From Limnobaculum eriocheiris (lineage in GTDB: Bacteria > Pseudomonadota > Gammaproteobacteria > Enterobacterales > Enterobacteriaceae), in assembly GCF_021010575.1 (NCBI RefSeq), contig NZ_JAJNAG010000032.1, positions 1-36,871 of the forward strand: a DNA stretch of 36,871 bases, in the 5' to 3' direction. Each line of letters begins with the position of its first letter. Within the stretch, counting starts at the first letter, position 1. The position numbers were made by a program, and so were the translations under genes. This document shows, piece after piece, positions 1 to 7,709 of this stretch. The notes under the pieces are model-generated. The model was given only the letters and a program-made list of their open reading frames with translations, was not told the origin of the DNA and did not search any database.

Positions 1-111
1 TTGCGAACCCATCTTAAACGGTTGACCCGCAAGACTATCTGCTTCTCAAAGTCAGAAGAAATGCACGATAAGATCATCGGATGGTATCTGACGATCAATC
101 ATTACCACTAA
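1..111 (+). CDS. insB: IS1-family transposase InsB, C-terminal fragment (5' end outside window)
   Basis: Frame 1 is open from the first base to TAA at 109-111 and gives 36 residues. They run [18 protein letters not shown], then [20 protein letters not shown]1 InsB of E. coli, as I recall it, ends in LKRLNRKTICFSRS followed by a VELHDKVIGHYL-type stretch, so the match is clear residue by residue. InsB is the C-terminal half of the InsAB' DDE transposase, normally made by a -1 frameshift from insA. Only the tail is present here, so nothing can be said about whether the copy is intact. Confidence 0.85.
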   Translation: MRTHLKRLTRKTICFSKSEEMHDKIIGWYLTINHYH

Positions 112-126
112 ATCTGCGTCACGACC
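1..126 (+). mobile_element. Right end of an IS1-family insertion sequence (partial)
   Basis: The first 111 bases encode the C-terminal end of an IS1-type InsB transposase. The bases after its stop (112-126) align with the IS1 right inverted repeat when read on the minus strand: 12 of 18 positions agree with the IS1 end GGTAATGACTCCAACTTA. I place the outer boundary at 126, uncertain by a few bases. The rest of the element lies outside the window. The element has inserted into the 3' end of the serine recombinase gene at its right. Confidence 0.75.
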
Positions 127-973
127 ACCTTTGGAAAATAATTAGATATTAAATCGACAGGGACAAATTTGTCATCGATGTACTGATACATCTTATAGTC
201 ACCACATAAAGCTGGATTAGATAGCACTTTTCTAATTGTTGTATGGCTCCACCCTTTTCCTTTAGGAGATGATATTTTTCGGTCATTTAATATTTTAGCA
301 ATTAATCGAGCACCCATACCCTGCTGCCGTAATTCAATTATCTCTTTTATTAAGTTTTTATCATCATCACTTTTGAAATCATACTTTTTATGTTCATTAT
401 CATATTTCAACCAAAAAGGCAGATTTTTAGGTAATGCAGTTCCTTGCTTAGCCTTTTCCCGAGCTCTTGCCTTTGCATCCTTTATAAGCTTGGCTTTCCG
501 AAGTGATTCTTTATATGCAAGCTCAGCAGCAAGAGCAATGGTAATGATACTATCCAAACGATTCAGACTATCTTCAGTTAAAACAACACCCGATAGCGTT
601 TTTGCATCATCTCCAACAAATGCAATGTTGATACCTTTCTCTAATATTTGACTAAGTATCTTTTGAGTTTCTTGAATCCCCTTACGACTAAGACGATCAA
701 TAGCTTCAATCAAAATATATGAACCTTCAGGGATTCTTCCTGAATTTATCGCTTCTATCATGTCATCAAAGCCATCACGCTTTTTATTTTTGTAAGCGCT
801 AATACCAAGATCGCAAAAATTCTCGTTAGAAAGCGTTAAACTATTTTCTTCACAATATTTTCTACCCGCCTCTAACTGGCGTTCAACTGACACACCACTA
901 ACTGGCGTTCAACTGACACACCACGAGCCTGACTACTTTTTGAGAACCGAACATATGAGAATGCCAATGTCAT
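108..973 (-). pseudogene. Large-type serine recombinase, broken by a 26-bp duplication and by IS1
   Basis: The product resembles site-specific serine recombinases: an N-terminal resolvase domain followed by a recombinase domain (ARLIAKILNDRKISSPKGKG, then TIRKVLSNPALCGDY). Reading from the ATG at 973 gives MTLAFSYVRFSKSSQARG. This contains the YxRxS signature with the presumed catalytic Ser at residue 11. The frame then hits TAG because of a tandem 26-bp duplication at 873-924. Removing one copy restores the frame through VERQLEAGRKYCEE to residue 279. A restart at the GTG at 893 would give 261 residues without the catalytic Ser. The 3' end is also lost: after FPK the last codons (VVVTQI, stop at 108) read into the IS1-family end. 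The gene is AT-rich compared with its neighbours, which suggests acquired DNA. No attachment sites are visible. Confidence 0.85.
873..924. repeat. Perfect 26-bp tandem duplication inside the recombinase gene
   Basis: Bases 873-898 and 899-924 are identical 26-mers, each beginning TAACTGGCGTTC and ending ACACACCAC. A length of 26 is not a multiple of three, so the second copy shifts the recombinase frame. Loss of one copy by slippage would restore it. Confidence 0.97.
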
Positions 974-1067
974 AATTTAATTATCCTTTTACAATCAACA
1001 TAATAATTACATTATTTTTCTATAAAAGAAACAGATTTAAAGGATTGTTTGCTACCCAATAAAATGC

Positions 1068-1107
1068 GCGGTAACTATTGGTGGCATTGACCAGCAATAG
1101 TTACCGC
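1068..1107 (-). terminator. Hairpin terminator downstream of amn
   Basis: A perfect 13-bp stem (GCGGTAACTATTG at 1068-1080 with its complement at 1095-1107) encloses a 14-base loop. It starts 4 bases beyond the amn stop codon. Read on the minus strand it is followed by GCGCATTTTATT, a short T-rich stretch, so an intrinsic terminator is likely. Confidence 0.7.
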
Positions 1108-1111
1108 AGAG

Positions 1112-2572
1112 TTACCGGAATGGCGGCTCGTTAAATGTGCGTAGCTTACGGGAGTGGAGCTTATCGCCTTCCGCCCGTAGTAAATCGATGGTACGAATAC
1201 CGATTTGCAAATGTTCGGATATTGCCCCTTCATAGAAATGGTTCGCCTGCCCCGGTAGTTTAATCTCCCCGTGCAGTGGCTTATCAGAAACACATAACAG
1301 CGTGCCATAAGGCACCCGAAAGCGATAACCCTGAGCAGCGATAGTCGCGCTCTCCATATCAACCGCAACCGCCCGACTTAAGTTAAAACGTCGTGCAGAC
1401 ACGGAAAAACGTAGCTCCCAGTTACGGTCATCGGTAGTGACAACAGTACCGGTCCTTAACCGCAGTTTAACCTCTTCTCCCGGCATTCCACTGACCACTT
1501 TAGTGGCGTCATACAGGGCGCGTTGTACTTCAGCAATGCTGGGGATTGGGATATCTGGTGGTAATACCGCATCCAGAACGTGGTCATCACGTAAATAAGC
1601 ATGGGCTAACACATAATCACCAATTCGCTGGCTTTCACGCAGGCCGCCACAATGACCAATCATCAGCCATGCATGAGGACGTAACACCGCCAGATGATCG
1701 CAAATGGTTTTGGCGTTAGAAGGCCCTACGCCAATATTTACCAACGTAATTCCCTGCCCGGAGGAGGAAATAAGATGGTAAGCCGGCATTTGATACTTTT
1801 TCCATGCCAGATCTGATGCCGTTCTCTGCGGATCGGCATTCTCTGCCGTGATATAGCTGCCACCGGCGCACGACAGAGCCTGATAAGGGCTGGATGGATC
1901 CAGTATCTGTTTACAGGCCCAACTGATGAATTCATCCACATAGCGACTGTAGTTGGTAAACAGAACATAAGGCTGAACATGTTCAACCGGGGTTCCTGTA
2001 TAGTGTTTAAGTCGCGCTAAAGAGAAATCGGTACGTAGTGCATCAAAATGGGAGAGCGGGAAAGTATCTCCGGCACTCGCCAGACCGTCAGTAATATCAT
2101 CACCAATTTTAGCTAGGTCGGTGGTAGGAAAATGCTGCACGATGCCCGCCGTCATGGTACGGTCCAGCATCAGATCGGAGCCATCAATAACAAATGGATA
2201 AGGTATCTCTTGCTGTGACGGTGTCACTTCAAAAATTGCACCGTAATCATGCTCCAGCAATCCTAATTGCTCAGTCAGATAGTGACGAAACAGATCCGGG
2301 CGGGTAATCGTCGTGGTGTATTGTCCCGGATGAGCAAAGCGCCCGTAAGCGCGGGTACGCAAATGTTCCTGAAATTTTCCGTCCCAACAGACCCGCAGTT
2401 GGGGGTAGGAAAATAGCCCCTTTTCTCTGGCCTTAGTATCCGGCAAAGTTCCCTGCTGAATAAAGGCCGCGAGAGCGCTGCGCAGCGCGCTTAAAGCAGA
2501 TTCATATTGTTGTTCTAGCTTATCAATGGCTTCAGAGGCTGTAAGACGGGTATTAAATGGTTGCTGATTCAA
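1112..2572 (-). CDS. amn: AMP nucleosidase
   Basis: A cytoplasmic enzyme that hydrolyses AMP to adenine and ribose 5-phosphate, so it helps set the adenylate pool. The 486 residues compare with 484 in E. coli and align along the whole length. Landmarks include ITLVNIGVGPSNAKTICDHL, MIGHCGGLRESQ, RTGTVVTTDDRNWELR, the phosphorylase-like stretch AVDMESATIAAQGYRFRVP, and the C-terminus RKLRTFNEPPFR. The start is TTG at 2572, preceded by AAGGAG five bases upstream; no better ATG is close. Amn is monocistronic here, with its own hairpin terminator. In E. coli amn belongs to the Pho regulon; I did not identify a convincing Pho box in the 160-base leader, though a small palindrome lies at 2604-2616. 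Confidence 0.97.
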   Translation of the reverse strand: MNQQPFNTRLTASEAIDKLEQQYESALSALRSALAAFIQQGTLPDTKAREKGLFSYPQLRVCWDGKFQEHLRTRAYGRFAHPGQYTTTITRPDLFRHYLTEQLGLLEHDYGAIFEVTPSQQEIPYPFVIDGSDLMLDRTMTAGIVQHFPTTDLAKIGDDITDGLASAGDTFPLSHFDALRTDFSLARLKHYTGTPVEHVQPYVLFTNYSRYVDEFISWACKQILDPSSPYQALSCAGGSYITAENADPQRTASDLAWKKYQMPAYHLISSSGQGITLVNIGVGPSNAKTICDHLAVLRPHAWLMIGHCGGLRESQRIGDYVLAHAYLRDDHVLDAVLPPDIPIPSIAEVQRALYDATKVVSGMPGEEVKLRLRTGTVVTTDDRNWELRFSVSARRFNLSRAVAVDMESATIAAQGYRFRVPYGTLLCVSDKPLHGEIKLPGQANHFYEGAISEHLQIGIRTIDLLRAEGDKLHSRKLRTFNEPPFR

Positions 2573-2734
2573 GAGAGCTCCTTCAAGGGCAAATGGAGAC
2601 AGTCACTAAATTAGTGGGTTGTGGTAATAATAGAATAGCTTATCCGTCAGTGGAAGTTTTTGATAAATAAGCGCTGTGGTAAATTTTCCACTGCGCAGCG
2701 ATGTTAAAAATTTAGCACCAGAGAAGGACAGAAA

Positions 2735-3256
2735 TTATTCAGATGAAACGCGGTGATTTGAAGGTCGGGATTCAAACCACTGTAAGATTTGTTGATTAAA
2801 CTCGGCTGGCGCTTTTTTGTTGGTTGACGCAGAGAGACTCGCCAGCGTGTGCTGAGAGAAAACCTGTCGCATAGCCTGCTCCGCGTCTAGCATAATACGA
2901 TGAATTGAACATACACCTTCAGTTGCCCACTGGGGCGCTTGCCGATCGAACACGGCACAGCGTTCACGAATCTCTTTGCACTCAAATAACGCTTTATCGC
3001 CATCAACGGCTTCAATCACATCCTTAACCGAGATAGACTCAGGGGAACGAGCCAGATGAAAGCCCCCTCTGGCCCCTTCTGTTGAGTTCACAATGCCGGA
3101 CTTTTTTAATCTGGTAAAAATCTTGGCTAAAAAGTCGACGGGAACTCCCTGTAATTCAGCTAAATCACGCACGTTTGCTTCTTTAACGCCGTCACGCTGG
3201 CTGATATACAGCAAACAATGTAGTGCATACTCAACCCCCGAACTGACAAACGCCAT
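2735..3256 (-). CDS. Rrf2-family transcriptional regulator with three conserved cysteines
   Basis: A 173-residue Rrf2 protein. The N-terminal winged helix (residues 1-70) includes GVEYALHCLLYIS, VPVDFLAKIFTRLKKSGIV and the wing EGARGGFHLAR. Cys93, Cys100 and Cys116 (ECKEIRERC, then GVCSIH) lie where other Rrf2 proteins hold an iron-sulphur cluster or sense thiol stress. Their spacing, C-x6-C-x15-C, differs from the C-x5-C-x5-C type of IscR/NsrR, so the ligand is unknown. The ATG at 3256 follows GGGAGG by four bases. The gene lies 71 bases downstream of azoR on the same strand, so it probably controls azoR, itself or both, in response to quinone or electrophile stress. That role is inference; it could also act elsewhere. 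Confidence 0.85.
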   Translation of the reverse strand: MAFVSSGVEYALHCLLYISQRDGVKEANVRDLAELQGVPVDFLAKIFTRLKKSGIVNSTEGARGGFHLARSPESISVKDVIEAVDGDKALFECKEIRERCAVFDRQAPQWATEGVCSIHRIMLDAEQAMRQVFSQHTLASLSASTNKKAPAEFNQQILQWFESRPSNHRVSSE

Positions 3257-3277
3257 GATGCCTCCCGAATTATTTAA

Positions 3278-3294
3278 AGTGTTATTACTACACT
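3278..3294 (-). promoter_or_regulatory. Possible operator upstream of the Rrf2 gene
   Basis: AGTGT (3278-3282) and ACACT (3290-3294) form an inverted repeat with a 7-base spacer, 22 bases upstream of the Rrf2 start, in a suitable place for autoregulation. The arms are only 5 bp, so chance is possible. Confidence 0.3.
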
Positions 3295-3327
3295 AAAGTC
3301 TACCGCAGAACGCTTTGGGTGTCCTGT

Positions 3328-3996
3328 TTATACCGCCATTTCTGGCTGACTGCATTTAACCTGATTAGCAGCCCATTGTGCAGCCAACTGGTCCAGATCG
3401 TTATGAGCACGTACTAATGCGGCTTCACGCGCCTCGGCGGCGGTAAATTGTAGCGGTTGAACATCAACAAACTGCGGCGCTTCTACACCAATAAAAGCGA
3501 AAGCCGCCTTAAGTACCGGCGTCATGGCATCCATATGGCTGTAAGGAGAACCCTGACGTAGATCTGCACCACGGGTAGTAATAAACAGCACTTTCTTATC
3601 GCCCAGTTTACCCACGGTAGAACCATCTGGCAGTAAATCATAAGTCACATTGGTACGGGTAATGGCATCAATAAAGGTTTTAAATGTTGATGGAATGGTC
3701 CAGTTATACATTGGCATAGCACATACCAGTACATCAGCATCCATAACTCGCTGGCACATGGCATCAGACGGCGCTAATACTTCACGCATTCTCTCAGTAC
3801 GCTCTTCTTCCGGCGTATAGGTTGCTTGCACAAATTCGGCGGAAACGTGCGGCTGAACGTCTTCGGTTACGTCAAGATAATCAATTTCGAACTCAACACC
3901 ATAACTCTTTAACTGCTGAAGAAAATAGCGACCCAGAGCGCGTGAGTTAGATTTATTGTGGAATTTTGAGCTCGCATCAATATGTAAAATTTTCAT
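3328..3996 (-). CDS. azoR: FMN-dependent NADH:quinone reductase / azoreductase
   Basis: A flavodoxin-fold oxidoreductase of 222 residues (E. coli AzoR has 201) that reduces quinones, and azo dyes in vitro, by two-electron transfer from NADH. Visible motifs are the FMN-phosphate loop SSKFHNKSNSRALGRYF (residues 9-25), the FMN-binding stretch MPMYNWTIPSTFKTFIDAI and ITTRGADL. The ATG at 3996 is preceded by GGAACACC. The gene is divergent from arsR across 237 bases and is followed by the Rrf2 gene, which resembles other redox regulator-reductase pairs. The biological substrate is not fixed by sequence; quinones are the usual assumption. The C-terminus is about 20 residues longer than in E. coli. 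Confidence 0.92.
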   Translation of the reverse strand: MKILHIDASSKFHNKSNSRALGRYFLQQLKSYGVEFEIDYLDVTEDVQPHVSAEFVQATYTPEEERTERMREVLAPSDAMCQRVMDADVLVCAMPMYNWTIPSTFKTFIDAITRTNVTYDLLPDGSTVGKLGDKKVLFITTRGADLRQGSPYSHMDAMTPVLKAAFAFIGVEAPQFVDVQPLQFTAAEAREAALVRAHNDLDQLAAQWAANQVKCSQPEMAV

Positions 3997-4144
3997 TGGT
4001 GTTCCATATGGTTAATTGAAAATGAATGTCGAAAAATAACTACGACTAATTTTATCGTAGTTAAAATATTCCTTTTTATATTTTTCAGCAAGCGGAATTT
4101 TTTCTGATTCAAATCCAAAGCTGGGGTAGCTCGCATTAATTCCA

Positions 4145-4202
4145 ATACATATGTATATCCAGATGTATTTAGTTTGACTCTATCATTTATCACCGTATGA
4201 TA
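4145..4202 (+). promoter_or_regulatory. Divergent azoR/arsR promoter region with candidate ArsR operator
   Basis: Two symmetric elements precede arsR. One is a 12-base palindrome ATACATATGTAT at 4145-4156. The other is TATCAT/ATGATA at 4181-4186 and 4197-4202 with a 10-base spacer. ArsR of E. coli autoregulates through an AT-rich dyad upstream of its own gene, so either element could be the operator. No choice can be made by eye. Confidence 0.35.
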
Positions 4203-4233
4203 ATGTCTGATTTGCACCTACCGGGTATTCATT

Positions 4234-4575
4234 ATGGGACCATTAGCACCACTTCAACTATTTAAAACATTGTCCGATGAAACGCGTCTGACTATCGTAT
4301 TATTATTGAAAGATTCCCATGAACTCTGCGTTTGTGAATTATGTGAAATCCTTAAGTTACCTCAACCTAAGATATCCAGGCATCTGGCAATGCTCAGAGA
4401 AAACGGCATTTTGCTCGATCGCCGTGAAGGAAAATGGATCCACTATCGCCTTTCACCCAATATCCCCTTATGGGCAGGCAATATTATTGAACAAGCTTAC
4501 AGTAGCGAGCTTAACCAAATTAAAGTGCTCATTTTTTCTGCATCAACAGAGAATAAACAGACCCGTTGTCGATAA
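4234..4575 (+). CDS. arsR: Arsenical resistance operon repressor ArsR
   Basis: A 113-residue winged-helix repressor that leaves DNA when As(III) or Sb(III) binds. The metalloid site ELCVCELCE places Cys32, Cys34 and Cys37 at the same numbers as in E. coli ArsR. The recognition helix region PQPKISRHLAMLRENGILLDR and GKWIHYRLSP are nearly identical to the E. coli sequence as I recall it. The ATG at 4234 is the only start that keeps the family N-terminus PLQLFKTLSDETRL; its Shine-Dalgarno is weak. It is the first gene of arsRBC, with arsB 78 bases downstream. Confidence 0.96.
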   Translation: MGPLAPLQLFKTLSDETRLTIVLLLKDSHELCVCELCEILKLPQPKISRHLAMLRENGILLDRREGKWIHYRLSPNIPLWAGNIIEQAYSSELNQIKVLIFSASTENKQTRCR

Positions 4576-4653
4576 AATTTTTTATTCTTACATATTCGTT
4601 TTTTCATATATTTAAGCAAAGCTAAAATACGAATAATACTTATGGAGGTTTTA

Positions 4654-5943
4654 ATGTGGCTGGCGTTTAGTATTTTTCTGCTCACTATTATTCTGGTTAT
4701 CTGGCAGCCCAAAGGATTAGGTATTGGCTGGAGTGCCTCATTTGGTGCCCTTCTGGCGCTGGTTACCGGGGTAGTTCATCTGGGGGACATTCCTGTCGTC
4801 TGGAATATTGTCTGGAACGCTACTGCCGCCTTTATTGCTGTAATTATTATCAGCCTGTTGTTGGACGAGTCAGGCTTTTTTGAATGGGCGGCATTACATG
4901 TTGCCCGTTGGGGAAATGGTAACGGTAAGCGGCTTTTTACCTACATTATTCTCTTAGGGGCCGCCGTCGCTGCGCTGTTTGCTAATGATGGTGCTGCCTT
5001 AATATTAACGCCAATTGTCATTGCGATGCTTCTGGCATTAGGATTCAGCCGGGGTGCTACACTGGCATTTGTGATGGCTGCCGGGTTTATTGCAGATACC
5101 GCCAGCCTGCCTTTAGTCGTATCAAACCTGGTTAATATCGTATCAGCCGATTACTTTCATATTGGCTTCGGCGATTATGCCGCCATCATGGTTCCGGTTA
5201 ATATCGTGGCCATTCTGGCTACATTGGTTATGCTTCACCTCTTTTTTGCCAAATCAATACCAACCCGCTATGACATGAAATTATTGAAGTTACCCGAAGA
5301 CGCAATACGGGACCGGAAAACCTTTAAAGCCGGGTGGTTAATTTTGCTTCTATTACTGGTTGGGTTTTTTGGCCTGAATCATTTAGGTATCCCTGTCAGC
5401 CTGGTTGCAGCGGCAGGTGCTATCACACTCTGGCTTATCGCGCGGCAAAGCCGAATTATTGATACCGGTAAGGTGATTCGTGGTGCACCATGGCAAATTG
5501 TTATCTTTTCATTAGGTATGTATCTGGTGGTTTATGGCTTACGTAATGCCGGGCTTACCCACTATATTTCTCAACTTTTAAATCTGTTGGCCGGACAGGG
5601 GTTGTGGGCTGCCACACTGGGTACCGGTTTGTTAACTGCTCTGATGTCGGCCATCATGAATAACATGCCAACCGTGCTGGTCGGTGCGCTTTCAATTGAA
5701 GGTAGCTCGGCAACTGGCGTAATCAAACAGGCAATGATTTATGCTAATGTTATCGGCTGCGATCTTGGCCCCAAAATTACCCCGATTGGCAGTCTGGCTA
5801 CCCTGCTCTGGCTACATGTGTTAGCACAAAAAAATCTCACTATTACCTGGGGTTATTATTTCCGGATTGGTATCATTATGACGTTGCCCGTTCTTCTGAT
5901 AACGTTATTGGCACTGGCAATTCGCCTCTCATTTTTGGTGTAA
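4654..5943 (+). CDS. arsB: Arsenite/antimonite efflux permease ArsB
   Basis: An inner-membrane transporter that expels As(OH)3 or Sb(OH)3, driven by the proton gradient. There are 429 residues, the same length as E. coli ArsB, almost all hydrophobic, consistent with about 12 membrane spans. Conserved stretches include [62 protein letters not shown] and [14 protein letters not shown]. An upstream in-frame ATG exists at 4642, but its next bases (GGAGG) are the Shine-Dalgarno sequence for the ATG at 4654, which fits the E. coli N-terminus. No arsA ATPase accompanies it, so it works as a secondary carrier. arsC begins 3 bases after its stop. Confidence 0.97.
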   Translation: MWLAFSIFLLTIILVIWQPKGLGIGWSASFGALLALVTGVVHLGDIPVVWNIVWNATAAFIAVIIISLLLDESGFFEWAALHVARWGNGNGKRLFTYIILLGAAVAALFANDGAALILTPIVIAMLLALGFSRGATLAFVMAAGFIADTASLPLVVSNLVNIVSADYFHIGFGDYAAIMVPVNIVAILATLVMLHLFFAKSIPTRYDMKLLKLPEDAIRDRKTFKAGWLILLLLLVGFFGLNHLGIPVSLVAAAGAITLWLIARQSRIIDTGKVIRGAPWQIVIFSLGMYLVVYGLRNAGLTHYISQLLNLLAGQGLWAATLGTGLLTALMSAIMNNMPTVLVGALSIEGSSATGVIKQAMIYANVIGCDLGPKITPIGSLATLLWLHVLAQKNLTITWGYYFRIGIIMTLPVLLITLLALAIRLSFLV

Positions 5944-5946
5944 ATT

Positions 5947-6375
5947 ATGCGAAAAATTACTATTTATCATAACCCTGCTTGTGGAACCTCGCGTAACACG
6001 CTGGCATTAATCCGTAATAGTGGTGTTGAACCAACGATTATTTACTATCTGGAAAATCCACCTAATCGCATTGAGTTAGTTCGTATAATCGAAGAACTTC
6101 AAATGTCTCCCCGGGAGCTATTGCGTAAAAACGTTGAGCCTTATGAAACATTAGATTTAGCGCAAGGGCACTGGAGCGATAGCCAACTTATTGATTTTAT
6201 GCTGCAATACCCCATTCTGATTAACCGTCCAATAGTGATTACCGAGCTGGGCACTAAACTTTGTCGCCCTTCTGAAGTGGTACTGGAAATATTACCGGAT
6301 CGCCAGTCAGGTGCCTTTGTCAAAGAAGATGGTGAACAGATAATCGATGAACAGGGTAATCGGATTATCAAGTAA
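5947..6375 (+). CDS. arsC: Glutaredoxin-dependent arsenate reductase ArsC
   Basis: A cytoplasmic enzyme that reduces arsenate to arsenite, the form ArsB exports. It has 142 residues (141 in E. coli). The catalytic Cys12 lies in HNPACGTSRN, and the anion-binding arginines fall at the known numbers: Arg60 (ELLRKN), Arg94 (LINRPIV) and Arg107 (KLCRPSE). It is the last gene of the arsRBC operon. It uses glutathione and glutaredoxin rather than thioredoxin, as established for this ArsC class. Confidence 0.97.
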   Translation: MRKITIYHNPACGTSRNTLALIRNSGVEPTIIYYLENPPNRIELVRIIEELQMSPRELLRKNVEPYETLDLAQGHWSDSQLIDFMLQYPILINRPIVITELGTKLCRPSEVVLEILPDRQSGAFVKEDGEQIIDEQGNRIIK

Positions 6376-6437
6376 CAATATTTATTAGCAATCAGTCTTT
6401 TTCGCTAATTTTTCAGCCCATTGTGTAAGGGAGCGTC

Positions 6438-7247
6438 ATGACCATAAAGTTAATCGCCATCGATTTAGATGACACACTGCTTCAGGATGATAAAACCATC
6501 TCTCCCGCTGTAAAACTGGCGGTGAGTCAGGCTCAATCTCAGGGAGTTCATATTGTTTTAGCTTCAGGGCGCCCTTACAGCGGAATGCGGGGATACATTG
6601 AAGAGCTGGGGCTGAATAAAGCGGGCTGTTACTGTATTTCTTATAACGGTGGATTAGTACAGCATGCAGGCAGCGGTGAAGTGATTAAGCAAACCCTGCT
6701 TACTATTGAAGATTATAACCATGTTAGCGCCCTGTCCTTACATCTTAATATTCACTTTCACGCCTTAACTTACGATGCTCTCTATACGCCAAATCGGGAT
6801 ATCAGTCCTTATACCGTAAGGGAAGCTTTTCTCAGTCATGTTCCGTTAATTTACTGCCCAATTGACGAAATGAAAGCTGACCTGATGTTCCCCAAAATGA
6901 TGTTTATTGATCATCCAAAGGTTCTCGATGAGGCAATACAAGAGATCCCTGCCAGTTACCATGATAAGTACACGCTGGTAAAAAGCTCGCCTTTCTTTCT
7001 TGAAGTGCTGCATAAGGATGTTGATAAAGGGGCTGCGGTTAAATTTTTATCTCAACAGCTCAATATTCTGCAATCAGAAGTGATGTGCATTGGCGACCAC
7101 CATAATGATCTACCCATGATTCAATATGCCGGCATTGGGGTTGCGATGGGAAATGCCTCTGACGAAATTAAGCAACATGCCCAGTTTGTTACCTGTACCA
7201 ACCAACAGGATGGTGTGGCATTTGCTATCGAGAAGTTTTTGGTATAA
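6438..7247 (+). CDS. HAD-superfamily sugar phosphatase, YidA type
   Basis: A 269-residue type II HAD phosphatase (Cof family), very close in length and layout to E. coli YidA (270), which hydrolyses sugar phosphates such as erythrose 4-phosphate. Motif I is IDLDDTLL with nucleophile Asp9 and general acid Asp11. Motif II is LASGRPYSG and motif IV is IGDHHNDLPM near residue 220. The cap contains FHALTYDALYTPNRDISPYTV, nearly as in YidA. GGGAG lies seven bases before the ATG. It sits 62 bases after arsC with no clear terminator between, so read-through from ars is possible, but a functional link to arsenic is not implied. It could be a YidA paralogue rather than the orthologue. Confidence 0.88.
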   Translation: MTIKLIAIDLDDTLLQDDKTISPAVKLAVSQAQSQGVHIVLASGRPYSGMRGYIEELGLNKAGCYCISYNGGLVQHAGSGEVIKQTLLTIEDYNHVSALSLHLNIHFHALTYDALYTPNRDISPYTVREAFLSHVPLIYCPIDEMKADLMFPKMMFIDHPKVLDEAIQEIPASYHDKYTLVKSSPFFLEVLHKDVDKGAAVKFLSQQLNILQSEVMCIGDHHNDLPMIQYAGIGVAMGNASDEIKQHAQFVTCTNQQDGVAFAIEKFLV

Positions 7248-7265
7248 CCGCCAGCATACTTATCC

Positions 7266-7292
7266 AGGGGAAATCATTGCGCAATTTCCCCT
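7266..7292. terminator. Hairpin between converging yidA-like gene and Nudix remnant
   Basis: AGGGGAAAT (7266-7274) pairs perfectly with ATTTCCCCT (7284-7292) around a 9-base loop. It lies between convergent reading frames, where a bidirectional terminator is expected. No long T run follows on either strand. Confidence 0.55.
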
Positions 7293-7298
7293 CGTTAA

Positions 7299-7650
7299 TC
7301 AATCAAATACCGGCTGCCAGTTTTCAGGGTGATATGCCTTAAAACACAGCGCAATTTGCTGTGCCGTGGTTTTATCTTCTGAGAGTTCGGGGAGTTGCTC
7401 CAGGCTAAACCAGCCGCTTTCTAAGGTTTCGCTGTTAGCAATAAACTGACCGCCAATCACTTCACACTGAACAAAAGCTTTGCAAATACCATAGGCATAA
7501 ATTGGTGTGTTGTGATTATTACGATCCTGTAGCGCAATCAGTCGGGTAGTAATAACATCCAATCCTGCCTCTTCTTTCACCTCTTTTACCGTATTAACCC
7601 GGATAGACTGATTACATCCACCCATCCTCCCGGTCAAAACCAGTAACGGC
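7299..7650 (-). pseudogene. Nudix hydrolase remnant (stop codon, frameshift and lost N-terminus)
   Basis: The downstream frame encodes NQSIRVNTVKEVKEEAGLDV, TRLIALQDRNNHNTPIYAYG and FSLEQLPELSEDKTT, typical of a Nudix hydrolase with the box tail KEVKEEAG. The start of the Nudix box sits in another frame: P-G-G-W-V-D-V is encoded just upstream (about 7604-7628) and joins NQSI only if one A is restored in GTAAT. The codon before P-G-G-W is TGA where Leu is usual. About 30 N-terminal residues that should precede this point are absent, because the frmB stop (7710) is too near. A short product from the ATG at 7637 would have a broken Nudix box. I read it as decayed. Confidence 0.75.
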
Positions 7651-7654
7651 GATT

Positions 7655-7680
7655 ATCCGGCGCAGTTACCGCCGCCGGAT
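7655..7680. repeat. REP-like GC-rich hairpin after frmB
   Basis: ATCCGGCG (7655-7662) pairs perfectly with CGCCGGAT (7673-7680) around a 10-base loop. Its position in an intergenic or decaying region and its GCCGGAT-type stem recall enteric REP/BIME units. No second copy was noticed in the window, so it may simply be the frm operon terminator. Confidence 0.4.
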
Positions 7681-7709
7681 AGATATTAGTTACAGCGTCA
7701 CCATCAGGC

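Noticed and set aside
1738-1986. Longer antisense frames inside amn, frmA, panC, qseC and other genes
   Set aside because: They are shadows of well supported genes on the opposite strand, without ribosome sites or recognisable products.
2604-2616. Palindrome CACTAA-A-TTAGTG upstream of amn
   Set aside because: Arms of six bases in an AT-rich leader are expected by chance; it does not match a Pho box or another known operator.
3993-4217. 74-codon frame on the minus strand overlapping the azoR start
   Set aside because: It covers the divergent azoR/arsR promoter region, has no ribosome site of note, no recognisable domain and low-complexity AT-driven composition.
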